Assembly (NCBI GenBank): GCA_934307065.1
Contig: CAKRCD010000016.1
Span: 1 to 46,144, forward strand
Reading direction: 5' to 3'
Length of the DNA stretch: 46,144 nucleotides
Source: an uncultured Bariatricus sp.
GTDB lineage: Bacteria > Bacillota > Clostridia > Lachnospirales > Lachnospiraceae
The notes below the pieces were generated by a model. The model saw only the letters and a program-made list of their open reading frames with translations, made no database searches and was not told the DNA's origin. Of the stretch, positions 24,236 to 33,059 are shown piece by piece; within the stretch, counting starts at the first letter, position 1; each line of letters starts with the position of its first letter. The position numbers were made by a program, and so were the translations under genes.

Positions 24236-25115
24236 GCGGTTTCTTCCACTTTTGCCGGTGTCATTTCATTCCAAAGGGTGAATCCCAATATCAGAATTCC
24301 ACCGATTACCTGCCATAAGGTCATTTTCTCTCCTAATATGGTCACGGAAATAATTACCGCAACCAAAGGGTCGATATAACTTAAAATGGCAGCCTTCTGA
24401 CCCGGCAGCTCCTTCAGAGATGAAAAATACATGCAATAGGTCACTCCTGTATGAATAAAACCTACAATCAGCAGATTTACCCAGCCGATGGTATTCATTT
24501 TTCCAAGGGTCACACCGCCAGTCATCATCACATACGGAATCAGAATGAGAATGGCAGACAAAAACTGAAAAAGGTTCTATGTATACCTTCCACATTTTTA
24601 ATAAATTTATTTAGCAGAATAACAGTTACATAAAAGACTGCTGCGCCCAGACCAAATAGAATCCCTACAAAGTCATTGCCTCCGCTCATATCCCCAATGC
24701 CTGTAATCATTACGATTCCAAGAGTTGACATTGCAAAACACACAATCTGTCTTCCAGTCAGCTTTTCATGGAATAAGATTGGGCATACGACCGTCACAAT
24801 CACGGGCGCAAAATAATAACTCAATGTTGCAATGGATACCGTTGTATATTTATATGCTTCGAACAATAAAATCCAGTTAATCCCCATTGCAATTCCTGAC
24901 AAAAGCAACAATGGTACTTCCTTTTTTATCTTTTCAAAGGGGATTTTCTGTTTTGTCACAACAAAATATGCCGCCAGTAAAAGCGCAGCAAGCATCGCCC
25001 GGTATAATGCCAGTTCACCGGAAGACACCGGAATGTTCCGCACAAACAACCCAAGCGTACCAAAAATCGCCATAGATGTGATCAACATCAGTCTTGGGCT
25101 TTTCTTTTCTCTCAT
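24232..25115 (-). pseudogene. EamA/DMT-family transporter, frameshifted
   Basis: Two reading frames together make one EamA (drug/metabolite) transporter of about 300 residues and ten membrane helices. The first frame, 25115 to about 24572, starts MREKKSPRLML and covers the first repeat plus part of the second. The second frame continues LSAILILIPYVMMTGGV to the stop at 24232. The break is at a run of five A (plus strand 24568-24572): ACC TTT TTC AGT would read on correctly as ACC TTT TTT CAG TTT TTG TCT if one more T were present. A homopolymer deletion, sequencing error or phase variation can each explain it. GGGAG lies 8 bases before the ATG at 25115. Confidence 0.85.
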
Positions 25116-25154
25116 GTTCTATTCTCCCACCGGCGCACTTGCGATACATTTCTC

Positions 25155-25907
25155 TTACTTTATCTCCAATTCAACAGGACAATGATCAGATCCAAAGACC
25201 TCTGTGTGAATTTTCGCATCCACCAGTCTGTCTTTCAGGCACTCAGATACGCAGAAATAATCAATCCGCCACCCTGCATTCTTTTCTCTCGCTTTGAAAC
25301 GATATGACCACCAGGAGTAGATTTCTTCCTGTTCCGGATAGAAATACCGGAATGTATCAATGAATCCATTTTCTATCAGCGTAGAAAACTTTCCTCTCTC
25401 CTCGTCCGTAAACCCTGCATTTTTGCGGTTTGTCTTTGGATTTTTCAAATCAATTTCCCGATGTGCAACATTCAGGTCACCACAGAAAATTACCGGTTTC
25501 GTTTCTTCCAGCTTTTTTAAATATGCCAAAAAATCTTCTTCCCACTTCATGCGATAATCCAACCTTGCCAGTTCATTCTGTGAATTCGGTGTATACACAG
25601 TGATAAAATAAAACTCCGGAAATTCCAATGTAATCATGCGGCCTTCTTTATCATGTTCCGGAATTCCCATTCCATAAGTCACACTGACCGGCTCCTCTTT
25701 GGTAAAGATTGCTGTTCCGGAATACCCTTTTTTCTCTGCATAATTCCAGTACTGGTAATAGCCCGGTAAATCCAGCTCTAACTGCCCCTCCTGCATCTTT
25801 GTCTCCTGCAGGCAGAAAATATCCGCATCAATCTCATTAAAAAAACCCTGAAATCCCTTCTGCACACAGGCACGGATTCCGTTTACATTCCATGAAATAA
25901 ACTTCAA
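25155..25907 (-). CDS. xth: Exodeoxyribonuclease III (AP endonuclease)
   Basis: 250 residues, full length for the ExoA/XthA family, which cleaves at abasic sites and has 3'-5' exonuclease activity in base excision repair. The N-terminal [19 protein letters not shown] with the metal-binding Glu, [31 protein letters not shown] and the final [10 protein letters not shown] are all present. The start is TTG at 25907, chosen because AAGGAG lies 8 bases upstream and the protein begins directly with the conserved KFISWNVNG. Confidence 0.96.
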   Translation of the reverse strand: MKFISWNVNGIRACVQKGFQGFFNEIDADIFCLQETKMQEGQLELDLPGYYQYWNYAEKKGYSGTAIFTKEEPVSVTYGMGIPEHDKEGRMITLEFPEFYFITVYTPNSQNELARLDYRMKWEEDFLAYLKKLEETKPVIFCGDLNVAHREIDLKNPKTNRKNAGFTDEERGKFSTLIENGFIDTFRYFYPEQEEIYSWWSYRFKAREKNAGWRIDYFCVSECLKDRLVDAKIHTEVFGSDHCPVELEIK

Positions 25908-25972
25908 TTCCTTTTCTCCTTCATTTACTCGTTTCTGTTGATTCTGTTTCTATTGCTCTTCGTTATATCTGC

Positions 25973-26737
25973 CTATTTATTCTTGTTATAAATAACCATA
26001 AGCCCTTTCAGCAATAAGTCTTCATCCAAAAGGATTGTCTTTTTACAGTGAGGCACAATGATTCTCGCAAGACCACCTGTTGCAATCGCTGTTACCGGCT
26101 GTCCAAGTTCTTCTTCCACGCGTTCTATAATTCCGTCCAGACTTGCTGCATTAGAATAGATAATCCCGCTTTTCATACAGTCAATGGTATTTTTCCCAAT
26201 CAGACGCTTCGGATTCTCCAGACCGATTCCCTGAAGCTGTGACGCATTGGCTGCTAATGCATTTAACGAAGTATAAATGCCCGGAAAAATCATGCCACCG
26301 ATATAATTTCCTTTTGCATCAATCACACTTGCTGTATTTGCCGTTCCAAGATCAAAAATAACCATAGGTGGTTCGTAGTAAGTAACACCGCCTACGCCAT
26401 CAGCCACCAAGTCACTTCCAAGCTGTGCCGGATTGTCAATCAGAATATTTAGTCCGGTTTTCACTCCCGGTCCTATTACCATAGGCTCTTTCTTCAAAAT
26501 CTTATAGCATGCGTTCTTTAATACCCATGTAATCTGTGGAACAACCGAGCTTATGATTGCACCTTCTAGTTTTGAAACCTGTATGTTATAAATATCAAGA
26601 AGCATTTTAATATCCATAGCATACTCTATTTCCGTCTTTGTTTTTATAGTGGAAAGGCGCTCTATGAATACCGTTTCTCTTTCATCCAGGCACCCAACCA
26701 CTATATTCGTATTTCCAATATCAATTGCTAATATCAC
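25973..26737 (-). CDS. coaX: Type III pantothenate kinase (CoaX)
   Basis: 254 residues, first step of CoA synthesis (phosphorylation of pantothenate). The N-terminal phosphate loop LAIDIGNTNIVVG, the GPGVKTGL segment, DLGTANTAS and GGMIFPG are recognisable. Two motifs differ slightly from the usual text: DLGTANTAS instead of DxGTATT, and QLGSDLVADGVGG where GADR is more common. The catalytic Asp is still there. The start is GTG at 26737, with GGAG 6 bases upstream, and it abuts the stop of the ECF S component. The neighbours are a probable pantothenate uptake protein and coaBC. Confidence 0.92.
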   Translation of the reverse strand: MILAIDIGNTNIVVGCLDERETVFIERLSTIKTKTEIEYAMDIKMLLDIYNIQVSKLEGAIISSVVPQITWVLKNACYKILKKEPMVIGPGVKTGLNILIDNPAQLGSDLVADGVGGVTYYEPPMVIFDLGTANTASVIDAKGNYIGGMIFPGIYTSLNALAANASQLQGIGLENPKRLIGKNTIDCMKSGIIYSNAASLDGIIERVEEELGQPVTAIATGGLARIIVPHCKKTILLDEDLLLKGLMVIYNKNK

Positions 26738-26738
26738 A

Positions 26739-27410
26739 CTATACTCCTAACCGCTCCATCACACCTTTGCGCATCAATGTTTTTCCTATCACTAAGGTAA
26801 TCACTGCTGCCACAATTGCTTCTGGTATTCCATTCATTCCGATAATTCCCATAATAAATCCATATACGGCTCCCGGTGTGACACCATTTGCCTGTGCATA
26901 GGAATTCCGGAAGAATACATAAATCAAATTCATTACCAACAAGGTATTGGTAAGTGCACCGCTAAGTCCCGCCATAATCAGCCCAAGGGAAGAAACTCCG
27001 TCGTTCTTCTGCATCTTTTTCATAAAGTGATATACATAAAACGGAACTACACCGATTAAAATACGTGGCAGGAAACAAATGATAATGCTGCCGATTCCAC
27101 CACTGTACGTACCCAGACTGTAAAATGGGGTAAATACAAAGGAAGTAACCGTAGGATTAAAGGTATTGTTAATAAAGCTTGTCAGTCCAAACACGCCGCC
27201 GAGAGCCGCCCCTTTCTTCGGACCAAGCATCAAAGAACCAATAATAACCGGTATATGGATAATCGTTGCTCTGGTAAATCCTAGTGGAATGTAACCCACG
27301 AATGGTGTAAATGCAAGTACAATAATCAGTGCAGAGAAAATTCCCATCTGTACTAATCCCTTTGTTTTTGACATAGATGTGCTGTGATTTGTTTGATTTG
27401 TGTTACTCAT
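26739..27410 (-). CDS. ECF transporter S component, probably for pantothenate
   Basis: 223 residues with about six hydrophobic segments after a polar N-terminus. The MGIFSALIIVLAFTPFVGYIPLGFTRATIIHIPVIIG part is typical of ECF substrate-binding proteins; the early Ala-rich helix contacts EcfT. Its position between coaBC and coaX suggests pantothenate (PanT-like) as substrate, which is inference from context. It has no ATPases next to it and would use the EcfA1-A2-T module encoded at 4389-6914. AGGAGG precedes the ATG. Confidence 0.85.
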   Translation of the reverse strand: MSNTNQTNHSTSMSKTKGLVQMGIFSALIIVLAFTPFVGYIPLGFTRATIIHIPVIIGSLMLGPKKGAALGGVFGLTSFINNTFNPTVTSFVFTPFYSLGTYSGGIGSIIICFLPRILIGVVPFYVYHFMKKMQKNDGVSSLGLIMAGLSGALTNTLLVMNLIYVFFRNSYAQANGVTPGAVYGFIMGIIGMNGIPEAIVAAVITLVIGKTLMRKGVMERLGV

Positions 27411-27463
27411 AATTCTCCTCCTGTTACTATTCTCATTTCGAGATACAATACAATGGTAGAATA

Positions 27464-27497
27464 GTTTTCTTATTATTATCGTTTTCTTATTGTTATC
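27464..27497. repeat. Two tandem 17-base repeats upstream of the ECF S component
   Basis: GTTTTCTTATTATTATC and GTTTTCTTATTGTTATC follow each other, differing at one base, and a third copy begins with GTTTT. They lie about 55 bases upstream of the S component start and just past the coaBC stop codon (27526). Confidence 0.6.
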
Positions 27498-27525
27498 GTT
27501 TTAAAATTGATGATCTGCGATATGA

Positions 27526-28719
27526 TTATGACTGCTTCATAATCGCATCCAGAATCTTCACTGCCGTTTCTTCTTTACTGAGAAGCGGTAAATGTCTCTC
27601 GTCTTCGGGTGTAATCAATGTGACCACATTGGTATCCCCCTGAAATCCTGCGCCTTCTTCTGTCAGATTATTTGCCACAATCATATCCAGATTCTTTTTG
27701 GTCAGTTTCTTTCTGGAATTTTTTACCAGATTTTCTGTTTCCATGGAAAATCCACACAAGAACTGTCCTGGCCGTTTCTTTTCTCCCAGATACTGTAAAA
27801 TGTCATCTGTCTTTTCCAAATCCATAGAAAGCGTACCATCTGCTTTTTTGATTTTCTCATCTGCGACATGCTTTGGTCTGTAATCCGCGACTGCTGCCGC
27901 CTTACAGATAATATCTGCATTCCTTGCTTCTTCTTTCACCGCTTCAAACATTTCTTTCGCAGTCGTCACTGGAATTACCTTGGCAAACAGTGGCTTCGCA
28001 ATCGAGGTTGGGCCTGTTACCAGTGTAACCTCTGCTCCTCTGGCGGCACACACTCTTGCAAGTGCATATCCCATTTTCCCGGAAGAATGATTGGTAATAT
28101 ACCGCACCGGGTCAATTGCCTCTCTGGTAGGACCTGCTGTGATCAGCACATGTTTCCCTGCCATATCCTTTTCAAAAGCGATTTCCCGGTAAATGTATTC
28201 ATATAGTACTTCCGGCTCCGGCATTTTTCCCGGTCCATTGTCTCCGCATGCCAGATGTCCTTCTGCCGGTTTAATGATTTCATATCCATAATGCTCCAAC
28301 AGCTTCAAATTGTCCTGGACAATGGGATTCAAATACATCTCTGTGTTCATAGCCGGTGCCAGAATCTTTTTGCATCTTCTACACGCCATAATGGTCGTGG
28401 TAAGCATATCATCTGCGATTCCGTGCGCCAGTTTTCCAATCACATTGGCTGTGGCAGGTGCAACCATTACCACATCTGCCTGTTTGGAAATTGCTACGTG
28501 TTCTACACTGAATTCAAAATTTCTGTCAAACGTATCAATCAGACACTTGTGTTTGGTCAAAGTTTCAAATACAATCGGATTGATAAAATTTGTCGCGTTC
28601 TTTGTCATAAGAACCTGAACATCATACCCGTTCTTTACCAGCATACTGGCAAGTGAAGCTGTCTTATATGCAGCAATTCCACCAGTCACTCCCAGCACTA
28701 CTGTTTTCTTCTTCTCCAC
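27526..28719 (-). CDS. coaBC: Bifunctional phosphopantothenoylcysteine decarboxylase/phosphopantothenate-cysteine ligase
   Basis: 397 residues. The N-terminal CoaC flavoprotein domain (1-185) shows GVTGGIAAYKTASL, the catalytic His in FSVEHVAISK, MVAPATANVIGKLAHGIADD, and the PAMNTEMY motif. The C-terminal CoaB domain begins ITAGPTREAIDPVRYITNHSSGKMG and has the KKADGTLSMDLEKTDDIL segment. Together they convert 4'-phosphopantothenate to 4'-phosphopantetheine. It is the first gene of the pantothenate/CoA set with the S component and coaX. Confidence 0.97.
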   Translation of the reverse strand: MEKKKTVVLGVTGGIAAYKTASLASMLVKNGYDVQVLMTKNATNFINPIVFETLTKHKCLIDTFDRNFEFSVEHVAISKQADVVMVAPATANVIGKLAHGIADDMLTTTIMACRRCKKILAPAMNTEMYLNPIVQDNLKLLEHYGYEIIKPAEGHLACGDNGPGKMPEPEVLYEYIYREIAFEKDMAGKHVLITAGPTREAIDPVRYITNHSSGKMGYALARVCAARGAEVTLVTGPTSIAKPLFAKVIPVTTAKEMFEAVKEEARNADIICKAAAVADYRPKHVADEKIKKADGTLSMDLEKTDDILQYLGEKKRPGQFLCGFSMETENLVKNSRKKLTKKNLDMIVANNLTEEGAGFQGDTNVVTLITPEDERHLPLLSKEETAVKILDAIMKQS

Positions 28720-28793
28720 CCAAATGTGCCTCCTTATTCAAATTTTTTAGATTTTAAAATTTTCTGCTAAAATCTTCCGATTCCAGAATTCTC

Positions 28794-29243
28794 TTATTCC
28801 AGAATTTTCTTAATCTCTGCCATGAAGGTATTCACATCTTTAAATTCCCTGTATACAGACGCGAAACGTACATATGCAACTGCATCCAGATTCCGAAGAT
28901 GATTCATGACAATCTCACCGATATCACTGCTCGGTATTTCTTTTTCTTCCCGGCTGAAAATCTCGGTTTCAATATCATCCACCGCACACTTGATTTTTTC
29001 CGCAGGAACCGGTCTCTTATAGCATGCCCGCAGCACACCACCTTCAATCTTGGCACGGTCATACTGTTCTCTGTTATTGTCCTTCTTAATCACAATCAGA
29101 GGAATCGTCTCAACTTTTTCATAAGTTGTAAACCGCTTATTGCAAGCATCACAAGACCTTCTGCGCCGGATAGAGGTTCCGTCCTCTGCCGGGCGTGAAT
29201 CAATTACCCTTGTATCAATATTTCCACAATAAGGACACTTCAT
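28794..29243 (-). CDS. nrdR: Transcriptional repressor NrdR
   Basis: 149 residues from the ATG at 29243, preceded by AAGGAG. The longer frame upstream has no homologous sequence. The N-terminal zinc ribbon has CPYCG (residues 3-7) and CDACNKRF, and the ATP-cone domain follows with VIKKDNNREQYDRAKIEGG. NrdR senses dATP/ATP and represses ribonucleotide reductase genes; no nrd genes are in this window. The gene follows ylmC, a common arrangement in Clostridia. Confidence 0.97.
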   Translation of the reverse strand: MKCPYCGNIDTRVIDSRPAEDGTSIRRRRSCDACNKRFTTYEKVETIPLIVIKKDNNREQYDRAKIEGGVLRACYKRPVPAEKIKCAVDDIETEIFSREEKEIPSSDIGEIVMNHLRNLDAVAYVRFASVYREFKDVNTFMAEIKKILE

Positions 29244-29338
29244 CTTGCTTCTCCTTCCTTGTTTTTTGCAAAACAAACTGTTTGACTTCAGTATAAATGT
29301 TAGAGATTTTTTTGTCAAACTAATGTCTGCAAATTCTG

Positions 29339-29611
29339 TTATTTACACCCCTTTAAGCATTTATCCTCCTGTATTTCCACCAGAATGATATCAGGCCCCA
29401 CTTTCCGGATACACTGATATGGAATGACATACTCCGCGTCATATCCCAGAAAACCACAGATTTTTCCCGGTCCTGGAAGGATGATTGCTTCAATACAGCC
29501 CGAACATACATCAATCAGCAAGTCCGTCACACATCCAAGCCGCTTACAGTTACACATATTAATGACTTCTTTATTTCGAAATGCACAAAAGCGAATTTTT
29601 TCTTCTTTCAT
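29339..29611 (-). CDS. YlmC/YmxH family PRC-barrel protein
   Basis: 90 residues. The core GCVTDLLIDVCSGCIEAIILPGPG and the YVIPYQCIRKVGPDIILVE segment match the YlmC/YmxH family, a PRC-barrel domain found in spore-forming Firmicutes. Five cysteines cluster in the first 40 residues, and CLKGCK ends the protein. Its exact role is unknown. It lies upstream of nrdR on the same strand. Confidence 0.85.
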   Translation of the reverse strand: MKEEKIRFCAFRNKEVINMCNCKRLGCVTDLLIDVCSGCIEAIILPGPGKICGFLGYDAEYVIPYQCIRKVGPDIILVEIQEDKCLKGCK

Positions 29612-29769
29612 AAAATGATTTCCTGCTTTTTATTACATCATATGATAATAGGGAATGTAATTTTCTATGATAAGAAAGAACCTTATTTTCCGGATTCCAT
29701 CACATTATATATAAGATCAAGAAAAAGCTCCCTGCTATTTTATGAAATTTGAAAAAAAGAAAATTACAG

Positions 29770-29801
29770 TTTACTTTTGTTATCCTGAGAGGTAAAGTAA
29801 A
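29770..29801. repeat. Inverted repeat in the ylmC-MATE intergenic region
   Basis: TTTACTTT and AAAGTAAA, 16 bases apart, lie about 90 bases upstream of the MATE start. This could be the operator of an efflux regulator. No other clear signal is seen in 29612-29889. Confidence 0.4.
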
Positions 29802-29889
29802 ATCATTGCAACCACTTTTTAACCTGACTTTTAATGCCAGTCTTTTATTGGAAAATTTTAACAAAGATTTTTACAGGGAGAATAGATTC

Positions 29890-31212
29890 ATGTATCACGA
29901 TTTAACAAAGGGAAATATTTCAAAAGCACTTTTACTGTTTGCCCTGCCTATGATTGCAGGAAATCTTTTGCAGCAGTTTTATAATATCGCAGACACCTTA
30001 ATTGTAGGACGTGTGCTCGGGAAAACCGCACTGGCTGCCGTAGGGTCTTCTTATACCCTGATGACCTTCTTAACCTCGATTTTCCTTGGTCTCAGTCTTG
30101 GTTCAGGCGCACTTTTTTCGATTTATCACGGGAAAAAAGATGAGGAGTCCTTACGTCTTTCCATCGTCCATTCATTCTTACTTATTATAGGTGTTACTGT
30201 GATTTTAAATATTCTCGTCTATCTCTTTCTGACACCAATCCTGTATTTTCTCCGTGTTCCGGAAAATGTGTGGAGTGGGATGAGGGAATATCTTTTAATT
30301 ATATTTGCCGGCTTAATTGCTACCTCTCTCTACAACTTTTTCTCCTGTCTGTTGCGGGCCCTTGGAAATTCTACAGTTCCACTGGTGTTCCTTGCGTTTT
30401 CTGCACTGCTCAATATTGCACTGGATCTGCTCTTTGTGGCAGTCTTCTCTTTTGGAATTGCAGGAGCTGCCCTTGCTACAATTATCGCTCAATATGTTTC
30501 AGGCATCGGTATTCTTCTTTATGTGCTTTTCCGTTGCCGGGATCTGCTGCCAAACAGACAGGAGCTTCACTTTGACAGACAGATTTTAAAAGAAATCATC
30601 AGCCTTTCTTCCATGACTTGTGTACAGCAGTCCGTCATGAACTTTGGTATTCTCATGGTACAAGGTCTGGTAAACAGTTTCGGCGATACAATTATGGCTG
30701 CCTTTGCTGCTGCCGTGAAAATTGATACCTTTGCCTACCTCCCTGTTCAGGATTTCGGCAACGCGTACTCTACGTTTATTGCGCAGAACTATGGGGCAGG
30801 AAAGAAAGAACGGATTCACAAAGGAACCCGTCAGGCATTTTTACTCAGCAGCGTATTCAGTATTATTATTTCTGCATTGGTCTGCTTATTCGCAGCACCT
30901 CTCATGAAAATCTTTGTCAGTGCAAATGAAAACGATGTAATTGTATCCGGTGTACAGTATCTTCGCATAGAAGGTGCCTGTTATGTAGGAATCGGCTTTC
31001 TCTTTTTGTTATACGGCTACTACCGGGCAATCAAACGGGCAGAAATGTCTGTCATTCTGACAGTCATCTCTCTTGGAACCCGTGTGCTCCTTGCGTATGT
31101 TCTCTCCACCTTTATCGGAGAGACCGGTATCTGGCTTGCCATCCCAATCGGATGGGCACTGGCCGATATAACCGGTCTTATTTGCATGTGCTCACGCAAA
31201 TACTCCCTATAA
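29890..31212 (+). CDS. MATE family efflux transporter
   Basis: 440 residues from the ATG at 29890, which has GGGAG 9 bases upstream; the frame is open further upstream but without homology. Twelve membrane segments in two pseudo-repeats are expected. ALPMIAGNLLQQFYNIADTLIVGR at the start and the second-half SLSSMTCVQQSVMNFGILMVQ are typical of the MATE (DinF/NorM-like) family. These exporters use Na+ or H+ gradients to remove cationic compounds. The substrate is unknown. The gene is alone, on the opposite strand to both neighbours. Confidence 0.94.
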   Translation: MYHDLTKGNISKALLLFALPMIAGNLLQQFYNIADTLIVGRVLGKTALAAVGSSYTLMTFLTSIFLGLSLGSGALFSIYHGKKDEESLRLSIVHSFLLIIGVTVILNILVYLFLTPILYFLRVPENVWSGMREYLLIIFAGLIATSLYNFFSCLLRALGNSTVPLVFLAFSALLNIALDLLFVAVFSFGIAGAALATIIAQYVSGIGILLYVLFRCRDLLPNRQELHFDRQILKEIISLSSMTCVQQSVMNFGILMVQGLVNSFGDTIMAAFAAAVKIDTFAYLPVQDFGNAYSTFIAQNYGAGKKERIHKGTRQAFLLSSVFSIIISALVCLFAAPLMKIFVSANENDVIVSGVQYLRIEGACYVGIGFLFLLYGYYRAIKRAEMSVILTVISLGTRVLLAYVLSTFIGETGIWLAIPIGWALADITGLICMCSRKYSL

Positions 31213-31304
31213 CCAAATCCTTATAATTGGATGCTTTCGTTATAATTGGATGTCTGCCTTGTTATTCGTATATTCTACTATTGTTGCTTTTTTCATACCT
31301 GATT

Positions 31305-33059
31305 TTACTCTGGCAGACTCCTCTCTACACACAATGCCCCATACCCTGTCAATGGATTAGGATACTCTGCAAATCCCGGAAGTTTCTGCGCTCCCCGCCT
31401 TAAATAGGCTTTCACCTTTTCTCCATACAGAAAGGCATCATTGCCTTTCACTATTCCCCATTCCATTAGAAGTGCGGCACTTCCTGTCACAAACGGTGTT
31501 GCAAAGGACGTACCGCTTACTCTTGTGGTTCCTCCGTTTAATCCTGTCGTCACGATTCCAACACCCGGTGCCACTAAATCCGGTTTTACTGCTCCTCTTG
31601 GCAATAACTCACCCCGTCCGGAAAAAGGCGCATATGTCCCGGTAAGCGCATCATATGCCCCGACTGTAATTACCCGTTCTGCCGTAGACGGTATGGTAAA
31701 AGTCAGATTTTCTGTCGGAAATAGAAATCCAGTTCCCCGGTTTAATGCACGCTCACTTGGCATCCACATTTCATATGCACCCACCACAATTTTCTCCGCA
31801 GACAGCCAGATTTCCCAGATGCCTTCCGTCACAAATGTATTGTGCGGCAGAAAATCCAGATAAATTTCCTGCAAAACAGAATAAGGACTCGGTTCTCCGT
31901 AATACAAGAGAATCTCTGTACTTCCTGCCTGCAATCTCTGGGTTCCAAGTCTTTCATCGATGGGACCAATCACTTCCCCTGATGGCAGCCGTATAAAAAC
32001 ATTCACTTCATCCTCATAACGTTTCCAGATTTGAATGCTGAATGCATTCTGTCTTTGCTGCACTGCAAATTCAATACGGTCTGTCTCTCCATTTTCCAGT
32101 CCACCGCTCACATGCCCTGCTCCTGTTCCCTCGTTTCCGGTTCCGATACAGATAGTGGTTCTTCCCACACCAGCTATTTCGTCAACAAACCGCTCTAATA
32201 GCGAAGTTCCATCATGTGCCCCATAAGTATTTCCAATACTGATATTGACCACCAGAGGCATATTTCTTGCCACTGCCACATCCACAACAAAATTCAACGC
32301 TTCCATTAATTCTGTAGTCCGTGGAAATCCTGTTTCTCCCGGCACACCAAGTTTCACAATCAACAGTTCACTTCTGCTTGCCACTCCCCTCGCCAGTGTG
32401 CCGCTCTCCTGTCCATTTCCCACAGCAATTCCCGCCACCGCAGTTCCATGTCCGGAGTTATCCCTGCTTGGCACAAGCTGAAACCGCTCTCTGTCTGTCC
32501 CTGCTGCCAGTGCTTCATTAATTTTTTCCCGGGTAAACAGAGTCCCCCTGCTATATCCTTTGGGTGGGCTTCCTGCTCCGGTAATGGTCTGGTCCCAGAT
32601 GGCATAAATTCTGGTGCTTCCGTCCGCATTTCGAAAATCCCGGTTCACATAATCAATTCCCGAATCTAATATTGCCACCAGAACACCTTCTCCAAATAAG
32701 GTCTCAGAAGGCAAAAGAAGGCGGGTATCCTGCACTAAATTAATGCAGGAAGCCCGTCTTCCATTTTCTGTTTGAAAATACAGCCGTTTTGGCTTCTCAA
32801 TATATTCAATCTGCAGAACATCTGATAAACGTCGGACATCCTCTTGTCTCAGCCGTATAATGGCATATCCGTTTCTCAGCTCTGTAATATGGGCTGCAAA
32901 TCCACGTACACCGTCCAGAGAACCGGAATATTTCACGATTACTTCCCATTGTCCATCTTCCGCACTATATCCCACTTCCAGATTCTGCGATTTTTCCCGT
33001 TCCTCATTAGTGGCATCCAGTGCCAGATTCAGCAGATTTTCGATATTTTGATTTGTCAT
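31305..33059 (-). CDS. S8 subtilisin-like protease, Csp type
   Basis: 584 residues without a signal peptide. The catalytic triad is complete: D132 in AILDSGIDY, H204 in NSGHGTAVAG and S518 in GTSFATP. A long insertion with a jelly-roll-like sequence lies between H and S, as in the CspA/B/C proteases of spore formers, which process the cortex lytic enzyme SleC during germination. Here the triad is intact, unlike CspA and CspC of C. difficile. No sleC gene is nearby. The start codon directly follows the stop of the glycosyltransferase gene (TAAATG), and its own ribosome-binding site is weak, so it is likely coupled. Confidence 0.9.
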   Translation of the reverse strand: MTNQNIENLLNLALDATNEEREKSQNLEVGYSAEDGQWEVIVKYSGSLDGVRGFAAHITELRNGYAIIRLRQEDVRRLSDVLQIEYIEKPKRLYFQTENGRRASCINLVQDTRLLLPSETLFGEGVLVAILDSGIDYVNRDFRNADGSTRIYAIWDQTITGAGSPPKGYSRGTLFTREKINEALAAGTDRERFQLVPSRDNSGHGTAVAGIAVGNGQESGTLARGVASRSELLIVKLGVPGETGFPRTTELMEALNFVVDVAVARNMPLVVNISIGNTYGAHDGTSLLERFVDEIAGVGRTTICIGTGNEGTGAGHVSGGLENGETDRIEFAVQQRQNAFSIQIWKRYEDEVNVFIRLPSGEVIGPIDERLGTQRLQAGSTEILLYYGEPSPYSVLQEIYLDFLPHNTFVTEGIWEIWLSAEKIVVGAYEMWMPSERALNRGTGFLFPTENLTFTIPSTAERVITVGAYDALTGTYAPFSGRGELLPRGAVKPDLVAPGVGIVTTGLNGGTTRVSGTSFATPFVTGSAALLMEWGIVKGNDAFLYGEKVKAYLRRGAQKLPGFAEYPNPLTGYGALCVERSLPE

